DNA from: Actinomycetota bacterium
GTDB taxonomy: Bacteria; Actinomycetota; Actinomycetes; Actinomycetales; Microbacteriaceae
Length of the DNA stretch: 47,682 nucleotides
Direction of reading: 5' to 3'
NCBI GenBank assembly: GCA_013297625.1
Contig: JAAFHT010000008.1
Span: 1 to 47,682, forward strand
Shown here: positions 9,485 through 19,446 of the stretch, in pieces
Position numbering within the stretch: position 1 is the first letter of the stretch
How the letters are laid out: each line of letters opens with the position of its first letter
The notes under the pieces: generated by a model
The model's input: the letters and a program-made list of their open reading frames with translations, nothing else
Told to the model about the DNA's origin: nothing
Databases searched by the model: none
Made by a program: the position numbers and the translations under genes

Positions 9485-10531
9485 CTAGGCCAGGCGCGCG
9501 GCGATCGCATCTCCGACTTCGCTCGTGCGGCGGGGCGACGCGCCCCGCTCGGCGAGGTCGGCGAGCACCGCGGTGCGGATGCGCGCCGCGGCATCCGTCA
9601 GCCCCTGCTGGTCGAGCAGAATCGCCACCGACAGAATCGCGGCGGTCGGGTCGGCTTTCTCTTGCCCCGCAATGTCGGGCGCCGAGCCGTGCACAGGCTC
9701 GACCATGCTCGGAAACGCTCCCGAGGGGTTGAGGTTGCCTGAGGCCGCGAGGCCGATGCCGCCGCCGATCGCCGCCGCGAGGTCGGTGAGGATGTCGCCG
9801 AACAGGTTGTCGGTGACGATGACGTCGAAGCGCGAGGGGTTCGTGGCCATGAAGATTGTCGCCGCGTCGACGTGCAAGTAGTCGACGGTGACGGATGCGA
9901 ACTCGGGTGCAACGCGATCAACCGTGCTCTGCCACAGCGCGCCGGCGTGCACGAGCACGTTGGTCTTGTGCACGAGCGTGAGCCGCTGACGTCGCGCCGC
10001 GGCCTGCGCGAAGGCGAAACGCACGACGCGCTCGACACCGTGGGCCGTGTTGATCGAGACCTCGGTGGCGACCTCGTGCGGGGTGCCCTGGCGGAATCGA
10101 CCGCCGTTGCCCACGTAGGGGCCCTCGGTGCCCTCGCGCACGACGACGAAGTCGACCTCGCCCGGGTCACTCAGCGGAGACGCGATGCCGGGGGCCAGCA
10201 GCGTGGGTCGCAGGTTTACGTAGTGATCGAACGCGAACCGCAGCTTGAGCAGCAGGCCGCGCTCGATGATGCCGCCCGCGAGGCGCGGGTCGCGGGGGTC
10301 GCCGCCGACAGCCCCGAAGAGAATCGCGTCGTGCTGCGCGAGCGCCGCGAGGGTCTCGTCGCTAAGAATCTCGCCGGTGGCCAAGTAGTGCTCGGCCCCG
10401 AGCGGGTAGACGGTCTCGGCCACGGTCACGTCGTCGCCCACGGCCGCGCGCAAAACCTTCAGCGCTTCTGCCGTCACCTCGGGGCCAACGCCGTCGCCGC
10501 CGATCACGGCGAGGTCAAGAGTGCGCTTCAC
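9485..10531 (-). CDS. leuB: 3-isopropylmalate dehydrogenase
   Basis: A 348-residue decarboxylating dehydrogenase of the isocitrate/isopropylmalate family, the third step of leucine synthesis. Motifs seen are GGDGVGPEV near the N-terminus, RLRF-type substrate contacts ([10 protein letters not shown]), [10 protein letters not shown] for metal binding, and [11 protein letters not shown] for NAD binding. The GTG at 10531 is chosen because GGAGGA sits five bases upstream. A start 30 codons further up has no homology and no ribosome binding site. Confidence 0.95.
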   Translation of the reverse strand: MKRTLDLAVIGGDGVGPEVTAEALKVLRAAVGDDVTVAETVYPLGAEHYLATGEILSDETLAALAQHDAILFGAVGGDPRDPRLAGGIIERGLLLKLRFAFDHYVNLRPTLLAPGIASPLSDPGEVDFVVVREGTEGPYVGNGGRFRQGTPHEVATEVSINTAHGVERVVRFAFAQAAARRQRLTLVHKTNVLVHAGALWQSTVDRVAPEFASVTVDYLHVDAATIFMATNPSRFDVIVTDNLFGDILTDLAAAIGGGIGLAASGNLNPSGAFPSMVEPVHGSAPDIAGQEKADPTAAILSVAILLDQQGLTDAAARIRTAVLADLAERGASPRRTSEVGDAIAARLA

Positions 10532-10683
10532 GGATTCCTCCAAGGGGGCGGGGGGCGGCCCGGAAACCCGGGGGCTGACGACGACTCCAGAGTAGTCGGG
10601 CACGCGACGGCCGTTTGTCAAGGGGGCGCGGCCCCGCGGGGTTGACCCATAGAGTCACCCAACGAATCGAAAGGGGCTCTCAC
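10532..10683. promoter_or_regulatory. leuB / small membrane protein divergent intergenic region
   Basis: For leuB, TACTCT (10589-10594, minus strand) could be a -10 box with TTGACA at 10616-10621, but the 21-base spacing is long. A 5-bp CCCGG/CCGGG hairpin (10559-10572) lies in the leuB leader. On the plus strand TTGACC (10642-10647) has no good -10 at normal spacing. The promoter calls are weak. Confidence 0.3.
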
Positions 10684-10941
10684 ATGAGCATGGGATTCGG
10701 AATATTCCTCTTGGCCCTCGGCGCCATCCTCGCCTTCGCGGTGCAGGTCAGCGTCGAGTGGATCGCTCTCACGACCACGGGGTACATCCTCATGGTCGCG
10801 GGCGTCATCATGATTGTGATCGGCGGGGTACTGATGTCGCGAAAGCGCTCATCGGTCACGACGCAACACACGCAGGTTGACCCCGCCGCTGGCGAGAAGG
10901 TGACGCGCCGCGAATCGGTCGCGAGCGACCCGGTGGAATAA
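10684..10941 (+). CDS. DUF6458-like small membrane protein
   Basis: An 85-residue protein with two closely spaced hydrophobic helices (about residues 4-22 and 30-52) joined by a short turn. A basic segment (SRKRSS) and a polar tail follow. The order GFGIFLLALGAILAFAV... GYILMVAGVIMIVIG matches the actinobacterial DUF6458 type, whose function is not known. The ATG at 10684 is preceded by AAAGGGG at suitable spacing; longer in-frame starts have none. It is convergent with serA, with only four bases between stops. Confidence 0.7.
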   Translation: MSMGFGIFLLALGAILAFAVQVSVEWIALTTTGYILMVAGVIMIVIGGVLMSRKRSSVTTQHTQVDPAAGEKVTRRESVASDPVE

Positions 10942-10945
10942 GGCC

Positions 10946-12538
10946 CTACTGCTCGACGACCGTGATCTCGCGCATGACGCTCGCGTCGATCGCCGTGCGC
11001 AGTCTCTCGAGCAACTCGTCGGGCACGCGCGAGTCGACGGTCAGCACGCTCAGTGCTTGACCGCCGGCCGTGCGCCGCGCGATCTGCATGCCCGCGATGT
11101 TGATCGAGGCCTCGCCAAAGGCTTTGCCATAGATCGCGACGATGCCGGGGCGGTCGGTGTAGATCATGACGATGAAATGCTCAGCCATGGGCACTTCAAC
11201 GTCGTAGCCGTTGATCTCGACGATCTTCTGCACTTGCTTGGCGCCGACGAGCGTGCCACTCACCGACAACTGCGTTCCGTCGCTCAGCGAGCCGCGGATC
11301 GTCAGCAGGTTGCGGTATTCCTCGCTCGCCGCATCCGTCAGCAGGCGCACGGCAACCCCGCGCTGCTCGGCTAGTAGCGGAGCGTTGACATAGCTGACCT
11401 GCTCGCTCGAGATGCGGCTGAAGATGCCCTTGAGCGCCGCGAGCTTGAGCACGTTGACGTCGTGCGCGACGATCTCGCCGCGCACCTCAACGTCGATGCT
11501 CGCAAACGAAGCATCGGCGAGTGCCGCGAATACCTGGCCGAGCTTTTCCATTAGCGGGATGCCCGGACGCACGCTCGGGTCGATGACGCCCCCCGCCACG
11601 TTGACGGCATCCGGCACGAGCTCACCGTCGAGCGCGAGGCGCACCGACTTCGCGACCGAGACTCCGGCCTTCTCTTGCGCCTCATCGGTCGACGCACCGA
11701 GGTGCGGCGTGAGCTGGATGGTGGGGAGGTCGAGCAGCGGCGAACCCACAGGCGGCTCGTGCACGAACACGTCGAGGCCAGCGCCGGCAATGCGGCCGGA
11801 GACGAGGGCCTCGCGGAGGGCATCCTCGTCGATGATGCCTCCACGGCTGGCGTTGACGATGCGCAACGAGGGCTTCGCGAGGGCGAACTGTGCCGTGCTG
11901 ATGAGGTTGGTCGTCTCGGGCGTCTTCGGAATGTGAATGGTGATGAAGTCACTGCGTTGCATGAGCTCGTCGAGCGTCACGAGCGTGACGCCGAGTTGCT
12001 GCGCGCGCGCCGGCGGCACGTAGGGGTCGTAGGCGACGAGCTCAACACCGAACGCGGCGAGGCGCTGGGCAACGAGCACGCCAATGCGGCCGAGGCCCAC
12101 AACGCCCACCGTCTTTTCGTAGAGCTCGACGCCCGTGTACTTCGAGCGCTTCCACTCCCCCGCCTTCATCGAGGCGTTCGCGTCGGGCACGTGGCGAGCG
12201 AGCGACAGCAAGTGCGCAATCGCCAACTCGGCGGCGCTGATGACGTTGCTGGTCGGAGCGTTGACGACCATGACACCCGCGCTCGTGGCGGCGGGCACGT
12301 CGACGTTGTCGAGACCCACGCCCGCGCGCGCGATCACCTTGAGGGCGCTCGCGGCGGCGATGGCTTCGGCATCCATTTGCGTCGCTGACCGGATGAGCAC
12401 GGCGCTCGCCTCGGCCAACGCGGCCAGCAGCGCGGGTCGATCGGTTCCGTCAACGTGACGAATGTCGAAGTCGGGCCCGAGGGCGTCGACGGTGGCGGGG
12501 CTGAGTTCTTCGGCGATGAGCACGACCGGCTTGGGCAC
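10946..12538 (-). CDS. serA: D-3-phosphoglycerate dehydrogenase
   Basis: A 530-residue long-form SerA, the first committed step of serine synthesis. The N-terminal catalytic domain contains the NAD motif GVVGLGRIG (about residue 145) and NASRGGIIDE. It is followed by an allosteric substrate-binding domain and a C-terminal ACT domain (FIVMIYTDRPGIVAIYGKAFGE), expected to bind serine. The length matches the mycobacterial type. The GTG at 12538, with AGGA nine bases upstream, is chosen over a start 23 codons earlier whose extension has no family similarity. Confidence 0.96.
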   Translation of the reverse strand: MPKPVVLIAEELSPATVDALGPDFDIRHVDGTDRPALLAALAEASAVLIRSATQMDAEAIAAASALKVIARAGVGLDNVDVPAATSAGVMVVNAPTSNVISAAELAIAHLLSLARHVPDANASMKAGEWKRSKYTGVELYEKTVGVVGLGRIGVLVAQRLAAFGVELVAYDPYVPPARAQQLGVTLVTLDELMQRSDFITIHIPKTPETTNLISTAQFALAKPSLRIVNASRGGIIDEDALREALVSGRIAGAGLDVFVHEPPVGSPLLDLPTIQLTPHLGASTDEAQEKAGVSVAKSVRLALDGELVPDAVNVAGGVIDPSVRPGIPLMEKLGQVFAALADASFASIDVEVRGEIVAHDVNVLKLAALKGIFSRISSEQVSYVNAPLLAEQRGVAVRLLTDAASEEYRNLLTIRGSLSDGTQLSVSGTLVGAKQVQKIVEINGYDVEVPMAEHFIVMIYTDRPGIVAIYGKAFGEASINIAGMQIARRTAGGQALSVLTVDSRVPDELLERLRTAIDASVMREITVVEQ

Positions 12539-12644
12539 GAGAAAAGGTCCTAACACGGAAAGAGACCGGCAAGAGTGTGGTGGCGGCGCCGACGCCAGTG
12601 GAGGCAACCGATGCGTTCAGGCTATCGCAGGGCGCGGGGGCAGA

Positions 12645-13040
12645 ATGGCGACCATGACTGCGATCGATTCCGTTGACCTCGCCCGGGTGATCACGGCCAT
12701 CGTCTTCATCGGCATCGGCATCACGCACTTCGTGCCGCCGATCGTGCGGCCCATGGCTGCGATGGTTCCGCGGGTCTTTCACGGTCGCCCATTCTCACCC
12801 CGCGCCTGGGTGTGGGTCACGGGAGTCGCCGAGATCGCGGGAGGGCTCGGCTTGCTGTTCGAACCCACGCGCGCGGCTGCAGGCATTGCCCTCGCGGTCT
12901 TTCTCGTGTGCGTGTTTCCGGCGAACGCCTATGCGGCACAACACCGCGACCAGTTCGGGGCCATCGCCGTGCCGTTCTGGCCGCGCCTCGCGATGCAAGT
13001 GCTGCTGATCGCGCTCGTGCTGTGGGTGGGGCTCGCGTGA
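12645..13040 (+). CDS. DoxX-like membrane protein
   Basis: A 131-residue protein with four hydrophobic helices and the motifs GITHFVPP, VTGVAEIAGGLGLL and FPANAYAA, which mark a DoxX-like family in actinobacteria. Its biochemical role is not established. Two starts are possible: ATG 12645 with a GGGGG run four bases upstream, and ATG 12654 three codons later; the first is preferred. It is divergent from serA (106-base gap) and convergent with the next gene. Confidence 0.75.
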   Translation: MATMTAIDSVDLARVITAIVFIGIGITHFVPPIVRPMAAMVPRVFHGRPFSPRAWVWVTGVAEIAGGLGLLFEPTRAAAGIALAVFLVCVFPANAYAAQHRDQFGAIAVPFWPRLAMQVLLIALVLWVGLA

Positions 13041-13050
13041 GCCGCCCCGA

Positions 13051-13365
13051 CTAGAACAGTGTGATCGAGCCCGTCGCGAGCGCGATGAGCGAGAGACGCA
13101 CGGTTGCCGTCGCGGCGAGCGCCACAATCAGCACGAGCGTGAAGCGCGTGAGCGACAGCCGCCGACCCACGATGACCGCCGCGGCGTAGAACACCACGGG
13201 CATGATGACTCCCGCCCACAGAGCAACCCACGGCACGTTCGCGGGGTCGACCCCGAGCAGGGCGTAGTAGGCGGGCAAGCCCACAAGCGAACTCACGGCG
13301 TCGAAAACGAACCAGCCAACAACAAGCGAGAGCAAGGCTGCCACCCCGACGTGCGTGCGCGTCAC
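13051..13365 (-). CDS. Uncharacterised small membrane protein
   Basis: A 104-residue protein with three hydrophobic segments (about residues 8-28, 40-62 and 74-98). No motif is recognised. The GTG at 13365 overlaps the stop of the upstream gene as GTGA, so the two are very likely co-translated. A longer frame would extend antisense-like basic sequence and is not credible. Its partner is the membrane protein at 13362-13838. Confidence 0.65.
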   Translation of the reverse strand: MTRTHVGVAALLSLVVGWFVFDAVSSLVGLPAYYALLGVDPANVPWVALWAGVIMPVVFYAAAVIVGRRLSLTRFTLVLIVALAATATVRLSLIALATGSITLF

Positions 13366-13838
13366 GAGAGCACCCCCACAACGATCGGCCACGGCACGAG
13401 CACAAGGGTGCCGAGCGCGAGCCAGCCAAACCGATGCGCCGCGCGCCCATCGCGCGTGAGCGCGACGACCGCGGCGAACCACAGTGCGCTCGCGAGCAAG
13501 GCAAGAAACTCACTGAACTGGTACATGATCTCGATCACGAGGGTGGGGCCGCTGACAGGCACGAGGCCGATGCTGATGATCCAGCCCACCGAGTAGGCGA
13601 GGTAGACCACGGCGAAGACGGCCGTGAGCAGCGTCGTGAGGGCCGAGCTACGGGGTGCTGCGCCGGGCTCGAGATCGGCATCCGTCGTCGCATTATCGGC
13701 ACCGGATGCAGAGCTCTCGTCGCCCGTATCTCCGACACCGCGAGCCGCAACAGCGGCGTCAGACTCGACATAGCTCGGGTCGTCGAACTCATCCCACCGC
13801 AGGGCGGCGTCGTCGTCGGGAGCGGGCGTGCGGGGCAT
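13362..13838 (-). CDS. Uncharacterised membrane protein with acidic N-terminal region
   Basis: A 158-residue protein. Residues 1-60 are acidic and low-complexity (many Asp, Glu, Ala), probably a disordered cytoplasmic tail. Three hydrophobic segments follow (about residues 66-90, 98-122 and 134-156). No family is recognised. The ATG at 13838 has no Shine-Dalgarno; TAGGCT lies six bases upstream, indicating a leaderless mRNA shared with the overlapping gene at 13051-13365. Confidence 0.65.
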   Translation of the reverse strand: MPRTPAPDDDAALRWDEFDDPSYVESDAAVAARGVGDTGDESSASGADNATTDADLEPGAAPRSSALTTLLTAVFAVVYLAYSVGWIISIGLVPVSGPTLVIEIMYQFSEFLALLASALWFAAVVALTRDGRAAHRFGWLALGTLVLVPWPIVVGVLS

Positions 13839-13844
13839 AAGTCG

Positions 13845-13850
13845 AGCCTA
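13845..13850 (-). promoter_or_regulatory. -10 box of leaderless membrane-protein operon
   Basis: TAGGCT on the minus strand is exactly six bases before the ATG at 13838. Confidence 0.55.
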
Positions 13851-13861
13851 CCCAGCGCGGA

Positions 13862-14293
13862 TTAGCCGAGGGTGACGAGAAGGGTGATGAAAACCACGAA
13901 TGAGATGATCGGAGTCACAACCGCGAGGATCAGCGCCACGATTCCAGCGGTGCGACCCCAGTCCGCCGCGATGGCGACGATCGACTGAACGATGATCCAG
14001 AGACCCACGAGTCCGCCGACCACGACGTGAAGCGGTGAAAGCACGCCCAAGAGAGACACCGTCGGCCGCGGATCACCGAACTGGAAGTTGAACTGGAAGC
14101 CCCCTCCTGTGCGATCGACATACGGTGCGCCCAGCGCGCCAAACGTCACGGACAGCGCGAGCGAGAGAACGGCGAGAATAATCGCCGCAATGAATACGTT
14201 CCGCCCCGCCCGATGGGCGCGCGCCGACTCGGGAGTAGCTGGCACCGAAACTGGAGTCGGTTCGGGCGCTGAGAGAGTCTCGGGTGAAGTCAC
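13862..14293 (-). CDS. Uncharacterised membrane protein
   Basis: A 143-residue protein. It has a proline-rich N-terminal tail (residues 1-25), a hydrophobic helix (about 33-55), a polar loop with FQFNFQFGD near residue 70, and two further helices (about 88-112 and 115-140). Nothing in it is diagnostic of function. The GTG at 14293 is six bases after TAGGGT, again a leaderless configuration. It lies 23 bases upstream of the next membrane gene, which has its own -10-like box. Confidence 0.6.
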   Translation of the reverse strand: MTSPETLSAPEPTPVSVPATPESARAHRAGRNVFIAAIILAVLSLALSVTFGALGAPYVDRTGGGFQFNFQFGDPRPTVSLLGVLSPLHVVVGGLVGLWIIVQSIVAIAADWGRTAGIVALILAVVTPIISFVVFITLLVTLG

Positions 14294-14299
14294 GCCTCA

Positions 14300-14305
14300 A
14301 CCCTA
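14300..14305 (-). promoter_or_regulatory. -10 box of leaderless gene at 13862-14293
   Basis: TAGGGT on the minus strand is six bases before the GTG start at 14293. Confidence 0.5.
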
Positions 14306-14333
14306 GGCGTGCGGCCGCTACGGTGGGTAGTGC

Positions 14334-17300
14334 TCAGACTCGCGGCTCACCAGATCTCGGCCCGTGGGCCTGCGGCTCGACAGAGTCGGCCCCGAGCGCC
14401 GCGATTGTGACACTCGACATCTGAAGCACCTTGTCGTACTGCATCGTCACCGCCACGGCGAACTCGTCGTCGGCGACTCCGTATCGACCTTCCGCGCCGA
14501 GGGCAACGATGTTCCAGGGCCGGTTGTTGGTGGGCCGCTCGTCGACTCCGCTTTCGAGCGCGAACTGCGGGTAGTCGTAGGGCGCCGACACGCTCGCGCC
14601 CAGCCGCGGCGAGTACGTGTCAACGAGCAACTGACCCGCGGCGAGGTCCCACTGCAGCAGCCGCAGGAAGCCGGTCGCGCGCTCACCCGAGTCGGTGCGG
14701 AACTCTTGATAGTCAGCGAGCAGCTCAACGACGTGGTGCCCCTCGATGCCCCCCGCGTTCGGCGTGACGATCGCCCCGAGCCCGTGATAGTGACCAGCGA
14801 GCACGGCCACGACGTTGCGGTGGGGTTCAACAACGCGCTTCCAGAGTTCGTCGGCGCGACTCAACCAACGGTTATCGGTCGCCCGTCGCGATGGGTCCCA
14901 GCGCGTGAGAGGCGTGAGGTGCTCGTGCGTCGCGATGACGACGTTGTGATCGGGATGCTGCAGCACCACGCTCTCGGCCCACTCCAGCTCTCGCTCGCCA
15001 TAGCCATAGCCGATCGAGAGCACGAGCACGGGCGCCGGGCCGGCCTGCACGATCGTGTAGCTCGACGTCGCATCGTCAGGGGTGATCGATTCGACGAGTC
15101 CCGGAGCGGTCGCGTAGCGCTCGGGCCCGAAGTACTCGTTATAGAGGCCCGTGTCGATACCGCGCTTGGTGTCGTGATTGCCCGGCACGACAGTCGTGGA
15201 GAGCCCCGCGTCTTCCATGATCGATTGGGCGGCGGATGCCCGCTCAAACTCAATCCGCGCCCGAGCATCTGACTGGTCAGGGTCGACCCAGCTCTGCACG
15301 AGGTCACCCGTGTGCACGACGGCCGCGACGTCACGCTGCTGCGCGAGCTCGACGATCCACTGCGCCATGCGCTCGTACTCTTCGGGATACCCCTCGCTCA
15401 AGTACTGGGTGTCGGTGAGGTGCACGATGCTCGCATCGATGTCGGCGACCTGCTCGAACTCGCCGTTCGGGACGAGGTCCGCGTCGGCGCGCTGCGCGGG
15501 CAAAACCTGAACGAGCACCGCGTCGCTCGCCAGCCCCTCGGGCGCTTCTCCCGTGACGACCACCTGGCCGGCGGCGTCGGCAACGGCCTCGCCGATGATC
15601 GTCCACTGCGCTGCGGCGTCGTTCCACGCCGACAGCACGACGCGGTGGCGCGGGCTGACGATGCCGCGCCAGTCGATCGCGCTCGTGATGGGCTGCGCCA
15701 TTTCGAGTCTCACCGCGGGAAAGGCGAAGCCGTCAGCGGTCGCAGTGATGTCCTCGATCTCGAGCGCCTCGCCCCGGCCCAGAACGCGCTCATTGTCGAG
15801 CTGCCAGGCCCCGGCGTTCTGGCTGTCAGTGGTTCCCGACACCGCGCGCACGATGACGAGCTCGGCTGCTGAGGGGGCCGTCGCCCTCAGGGCCGTTGGC
15901 GCGAGTGAGGCGCCGATGAGCTGCGCTTCCGGCAGCGCGGCTCGCGTGCGACTCACGAGGGCCCGAACTTGCTCGTCACTCGCCGCCGCCGCGAGCGGCG
16001 AAACACCCGAGCCGGGCGTCGCCCCAGCCGTCACGAAGTCGACGAGATCAACGCCCGAGCGCGAGACGCGGTGAAAGGTTTCTCCGCGCACGCGATCGGG
16101 CTGGAAGGCCACGAGTGACACCTCGTTGGTGCACGGCGAGGGCGGCTCGACGCTTTCATCCATCTCGTTCAGGTGGAACGCGCCGACTCGATCCGCGATG
16201 CCGCCATCGGCCGTCTCGACCAGCACACCGGAGCCGAGAAAGTCGAGCGGGCGGTCGAACCGGTGCGCAGCATCCGTCGACGTTCCCGCCGCAGCGATGA
16301 CGATCGAGGCGCCCGGTGCCAGTCGCTCGGCGCCGTCGAACTCGGCGAGGGGTTGTGCTCGGCGCATGCCGTCGGCGTCGCAGGCCCACACGCTCCACCC
16401 CGCGACGTCGACACTGCGGTCAGAGAGGTTGGTGAGTTCGACAAAGTTGTGGGGCTCGGCAATCGCCGAAACCGTCAGCGGGTCAGTCGCCAGCTCGGTG
16501 ATCACGACGCCCGTCGTGAGCGGTTGCGCCGCGCGCAGTGAGAGCTCGGTGCGCGCATTCGCGGCACCGGGAGTGCGCGGAGCCACGATCCAGCCGCTGC
16601 CGTCGCTGTGGCGCTGGTGGCTCTCACCGCGCGATGCATCGAGCTCGGCCGGCAACTTGTCGGCGCCCGATTGGCACGCACTGTCTCGCTGGTGCGCCGA
16701 CGCCACCTCGTCAACGACGAGGCCATCCGCATCGAGCACTTGCAGACCAAAGGCCGCGTCGGCGAGCGACGTCGACATCACGGCGTCGGCATTGCGGATG
16801 CTCGACTCGGGCCCCACGATCAGCAGCTGCCCCCCCGGCGCCAGGGAGTCACCCTCGTCGAAGGTCGCTTGCGGTGCGCCAAGCCACCGCCCGCCCTCGG
16901 CGGTGCACCGCACGAGGCTCCAGCCATCGAGCGAAACCGGCTCGGGTCCGTCGTTGCGCAGCTCGACGAGGTCGTCACCGCTGCCTCCCGGCCCGAACGG
17001 AGCGACCTCGGCGATCACGATGCCCGTGCCGGCGCCGCGCTGCGTCGGCTCACCCACGGTGACCTCGCCCGGAGTCGCCTGTGCGATCAGGAAAGCGCCA
17101 TCGGTCGACTCGGTGGCGCCGACTCTCTGGTAGCTCTCGCCGGCCGCGGTGTCGATGATGTCGGGCAGCGAACCACTCGGGTCGCACTCGCTCTGCATCA
17201 TCCACGGCGTGGTCGGATACACAGCGACCAAGTCGGCGATGCGCTGCTCGGGGTCTTCGAGCACATAGCCATAACCGCCGGGGGCAAACGGCGCGCTCAT

Positions 17301-17705
17301 GACGTCGTCGGGCTCGACTCCGGCCGGGCGCTCACCCGCGCGAGCGATGAGATAGGCCTCGCCGGGATCGAGCACAACTCCCGAGAACTCAGAATCGGGG
17401 TTCCCGCGCTTTGCCCGCAGGCCCTCGTCAGAGCAGCGGTAGAGGTTCCAGCCGGTCAAGTCGACGGCCTCGTCGGAGACATTCTGAAGCTCGACGTAGC
17501 TCGCTTCGGGTCGGTCTCCCCAGCCTGGGGCGATCTCGCTGATGATGACTGGGTGATCGTCTCGCGACTCGTGTGAACCGCTGCTGACACCCTCAGCAGA
17601 CTCGGCGGCCATCGCCGCGGTCGGCGCAAACCCGACGCTAGCCACCAGGCCCGCCAGGAGAACGACGGCAATTCGAGAGGTCACACGCGAGCGCATCGCA
17701 ATCAC
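14334..17705 (-). CDS. Secreted metallophosphoesterase with three lamin-tail domains
   Basis: An 1123-residue exported protein. Residues 1-34 form a Sec signal peptide ending at AMA-A. Three successive lamin-tail (LTD) domains occupy about 51-212, 228-382 and 398-565; each opens with a VI(I/A/T)E segment, has a VEL-N-(S) / L-GW strand pair and closes with a TPG. A beta-rich linker follows (about 610-740). The calcineurin-like phosphoesterase domain is at about 755-1060 with D765-T-Q767, GD801LV, GN843H844D, H927-E-H929 and GH972YH974G. Q767 stands where many family members have His. It is expected outside the membrane or on the wall; the substrate is unknown. The GTG at 17705 and an ATG at 17696 are both possible starts. 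Confidence 0.88.
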   Translation of the reverse strand: MIAMRSRVTSRIAVVLLAGLVASVGFAPTAAMAAESAEGVSSGSHESRDDHPVIISEIAPGWGDRPEASYVELQNVSDEAVDLTGWNLYRCSDEGLRAKRGNPDSEFSGVVLDPGEAYLIARAGERPAGVEPDDVMSAPFAPGGYGYVLEDPEQRIADLVAVYPTTPWMMQSECDPSGSLPDIIDTAAGESYQRVGATESTDGAFLIAQATPGEVTVGEPTQRGAGTGIVIAEVAPFGPGGSGDDLVELRNDGPEPVSLDGWSLVRCTAEGGRWLGAPQATFDEGDSLAPGGQLLIVGPESSIRNADAVMSTSLADAAFGLQVLDADGLVVDEVASAHQRDSACQSGADKLPAELDASRGESHQRHSDGSGWIVAPRTPGAANARTELSLRAAQPLTTGVVITELATDPLTVSAIAEPHNFVELTNLSDRSVDVAGWSVWACDADGMRRAQPLAEFDGAERLAPGASIVIAAAGTSTDAAHRFDRPLDFLGSGVLVETADGGIADRVGAFHLNEMDESVEPPSPCTNEVSLVAFQPDRVRGETFHRVSRSGVDLVDFVTAGATPGSGVSPLAAAASDEQVRALVSRTRAALPEAQLIGASLAPTALRATAPSAAELVIVRAVSGTTDSQNAGAWQLDNERVLGRGEALEIEDITATADGFAFPAVRLEMAQPITSAIDWRGIVSPRHRVVLSAWNDAAAQWTIIGEAVADAAGQVVVTGEAPEGLASDAVLVQVLPAQRADADLVPNGEFEQVADIDASIVHLTDTQYLSEGYPEEYERMAQWIVELAQQRDVAAVVHTGDLVQSWVDPDQSDARARIEFERASAAQSIMEDAGLSTTVVPGNHDTKRGIDTGLYNEYFGPERYATAPGLVESITPDDATSSYTIVQAGPAPVLVLSIGYGYGERELEWAESVVLQHPDHNVVIATHEHLTPLTRWDPSRRATDNRWLSRADELWKRVVEPHRNVVAVLAGHYHGLGAIVTPNAGGIEGHHVVELLADYQEFRTDSGERATGFLRLLQWDLAAGQLLVDTYSPRLGASVSAPYDYPQFALESGVDERPTNNRPWNIVALGAEGRYGVADDEFAVAVTMQYDKVLQMSSVTIAALGADSVEPQAHGPRSGEPRV

Positions 17706-17787
17706 GCGGCCACGCTCGCCGTCGCAAGTGAACAGATGCCCACACTGACGGGTGTGTCGCGTGAACGCCCGGGGGCGCCGCCAACAG

Positions 17788-17829
17788 CACGAGGCCGCGA
17801 CCCCTGGTTGCGGGGGCCGCGGCCTCGTG
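17788..17829 (-). terminator. Strong GC-rich hairpin downstream of ilvC
   Basis: A perfect 12-bp stem (17788-17799 with 17818-17829, CACGAGGCCGCG) with further C/G pairing inside. It lies about 35 bases past the ilvC stop in minus-strand orientation. There is no U-tract. Confidence 0.7.
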
Positions 17830-17832
17830 GGT

Positions 17833-17853
17833 TTCTCGGCGGATGGCCGAGAA
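17833..17853 (-). terminator. Second hairpin just after the ilvC stop
   Basis: An 8-bp stem TTCTCGGC/GCCGAGAA with a five-base loop begins about ten bases past the ilvC stop codon, immediately before the larger hairpin at 17788-17829. The tandem arrangement suggests a two-step terminator or 3'-end protection. Confidence 0.5.
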
Positions 17854-17862
17854 GGTCAGTGA

Positions 17863-18924
<1,062 letters not shown>

Positions 18925-18930
18925 CTAGAA

Positions 18931-19440
18931 CTAGTTCTTGAGCACGCGCTCGCTGATGCTCTTCGAGCCGCGACCGATGGCCAGTAGGCCCGACTGCGCG
19001 ATCTCCTTGATGCCATAGGGCTCGAGCACCCGTAAGAGGGCCTCGACCTTGGCGGTGTCACCCGTCACCTCAATGACGAGCGAGTCAGTGGCAACATCAA
19101 CCACGCGCGCACGGAAGAGGTTGGCCGCCTCGAGAATCTGCGAGCGAGTGGTGTTGTCGACGCGCACCTTGATGAGCATGTGCTCACGCTGCACCGAACT
19201 CGAGGGGTCGAGTTCGACGATCTTCAGCACGTTGATGAGCTTGTTGAGTTGCTTGGTGATTTGCTCGAGGGGCAAGCCCTCAACCTCGACGACGACCGTG
19301 ATGCGCGAGAGGCCTTCGACCTCGGTCGTGCCGACGGCGAGCGAACGGATGTTGAACCCGCGTCGGGCAAACAGGCCCGCCACCCGGGTCAGCAAGCCGG
19401 GCTTGTCTTCAACGAGCAGTGACAGCACGTGATAGGTCAT
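18931..19440 (-). CDS. ilvN: acetolactate synthase small (regulatory) subunit
   Basis: A 169-residue regulatory subunit. The N-terminal ACT domain (residues 3-78, with EDKPGLLTRVAGLFARRGFN) binds valine in homologues and mediates feedback inhibition. The C-terminal region has the conserved GDT(A/P)xK(V/I) area (TGDTAKVEALL). It begins six bases after the ilvB stop and is followed 42 bases later by ilvC, forming the usual ilvBNC order. Confidence 0.96.
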   Translation of the reverse strand: MTYHVLSLLVEDKPGLLTRVAGLFARRGFNIRSLAVGTTEVEGLSRITVVVEVEGLPLEQITKQLNKLINVLKIVELDPSSSVQREHMLIKVRVDNTTRSQILEAANLFRARVVDVATDSLVIEVTGDTAKVEALLRVLEPYGIKEIAQSGLLAIGRGSKSISERVLKN

Positions 19441-19446
19441 GGCGGC

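Noticed and set aside
12539-12607. Extra 23 N-terminal codons for serA
   Set aside because: The extension lacks family similarity and the GTG at 12538 has an AGGA upstream; family length fits 530 residues.
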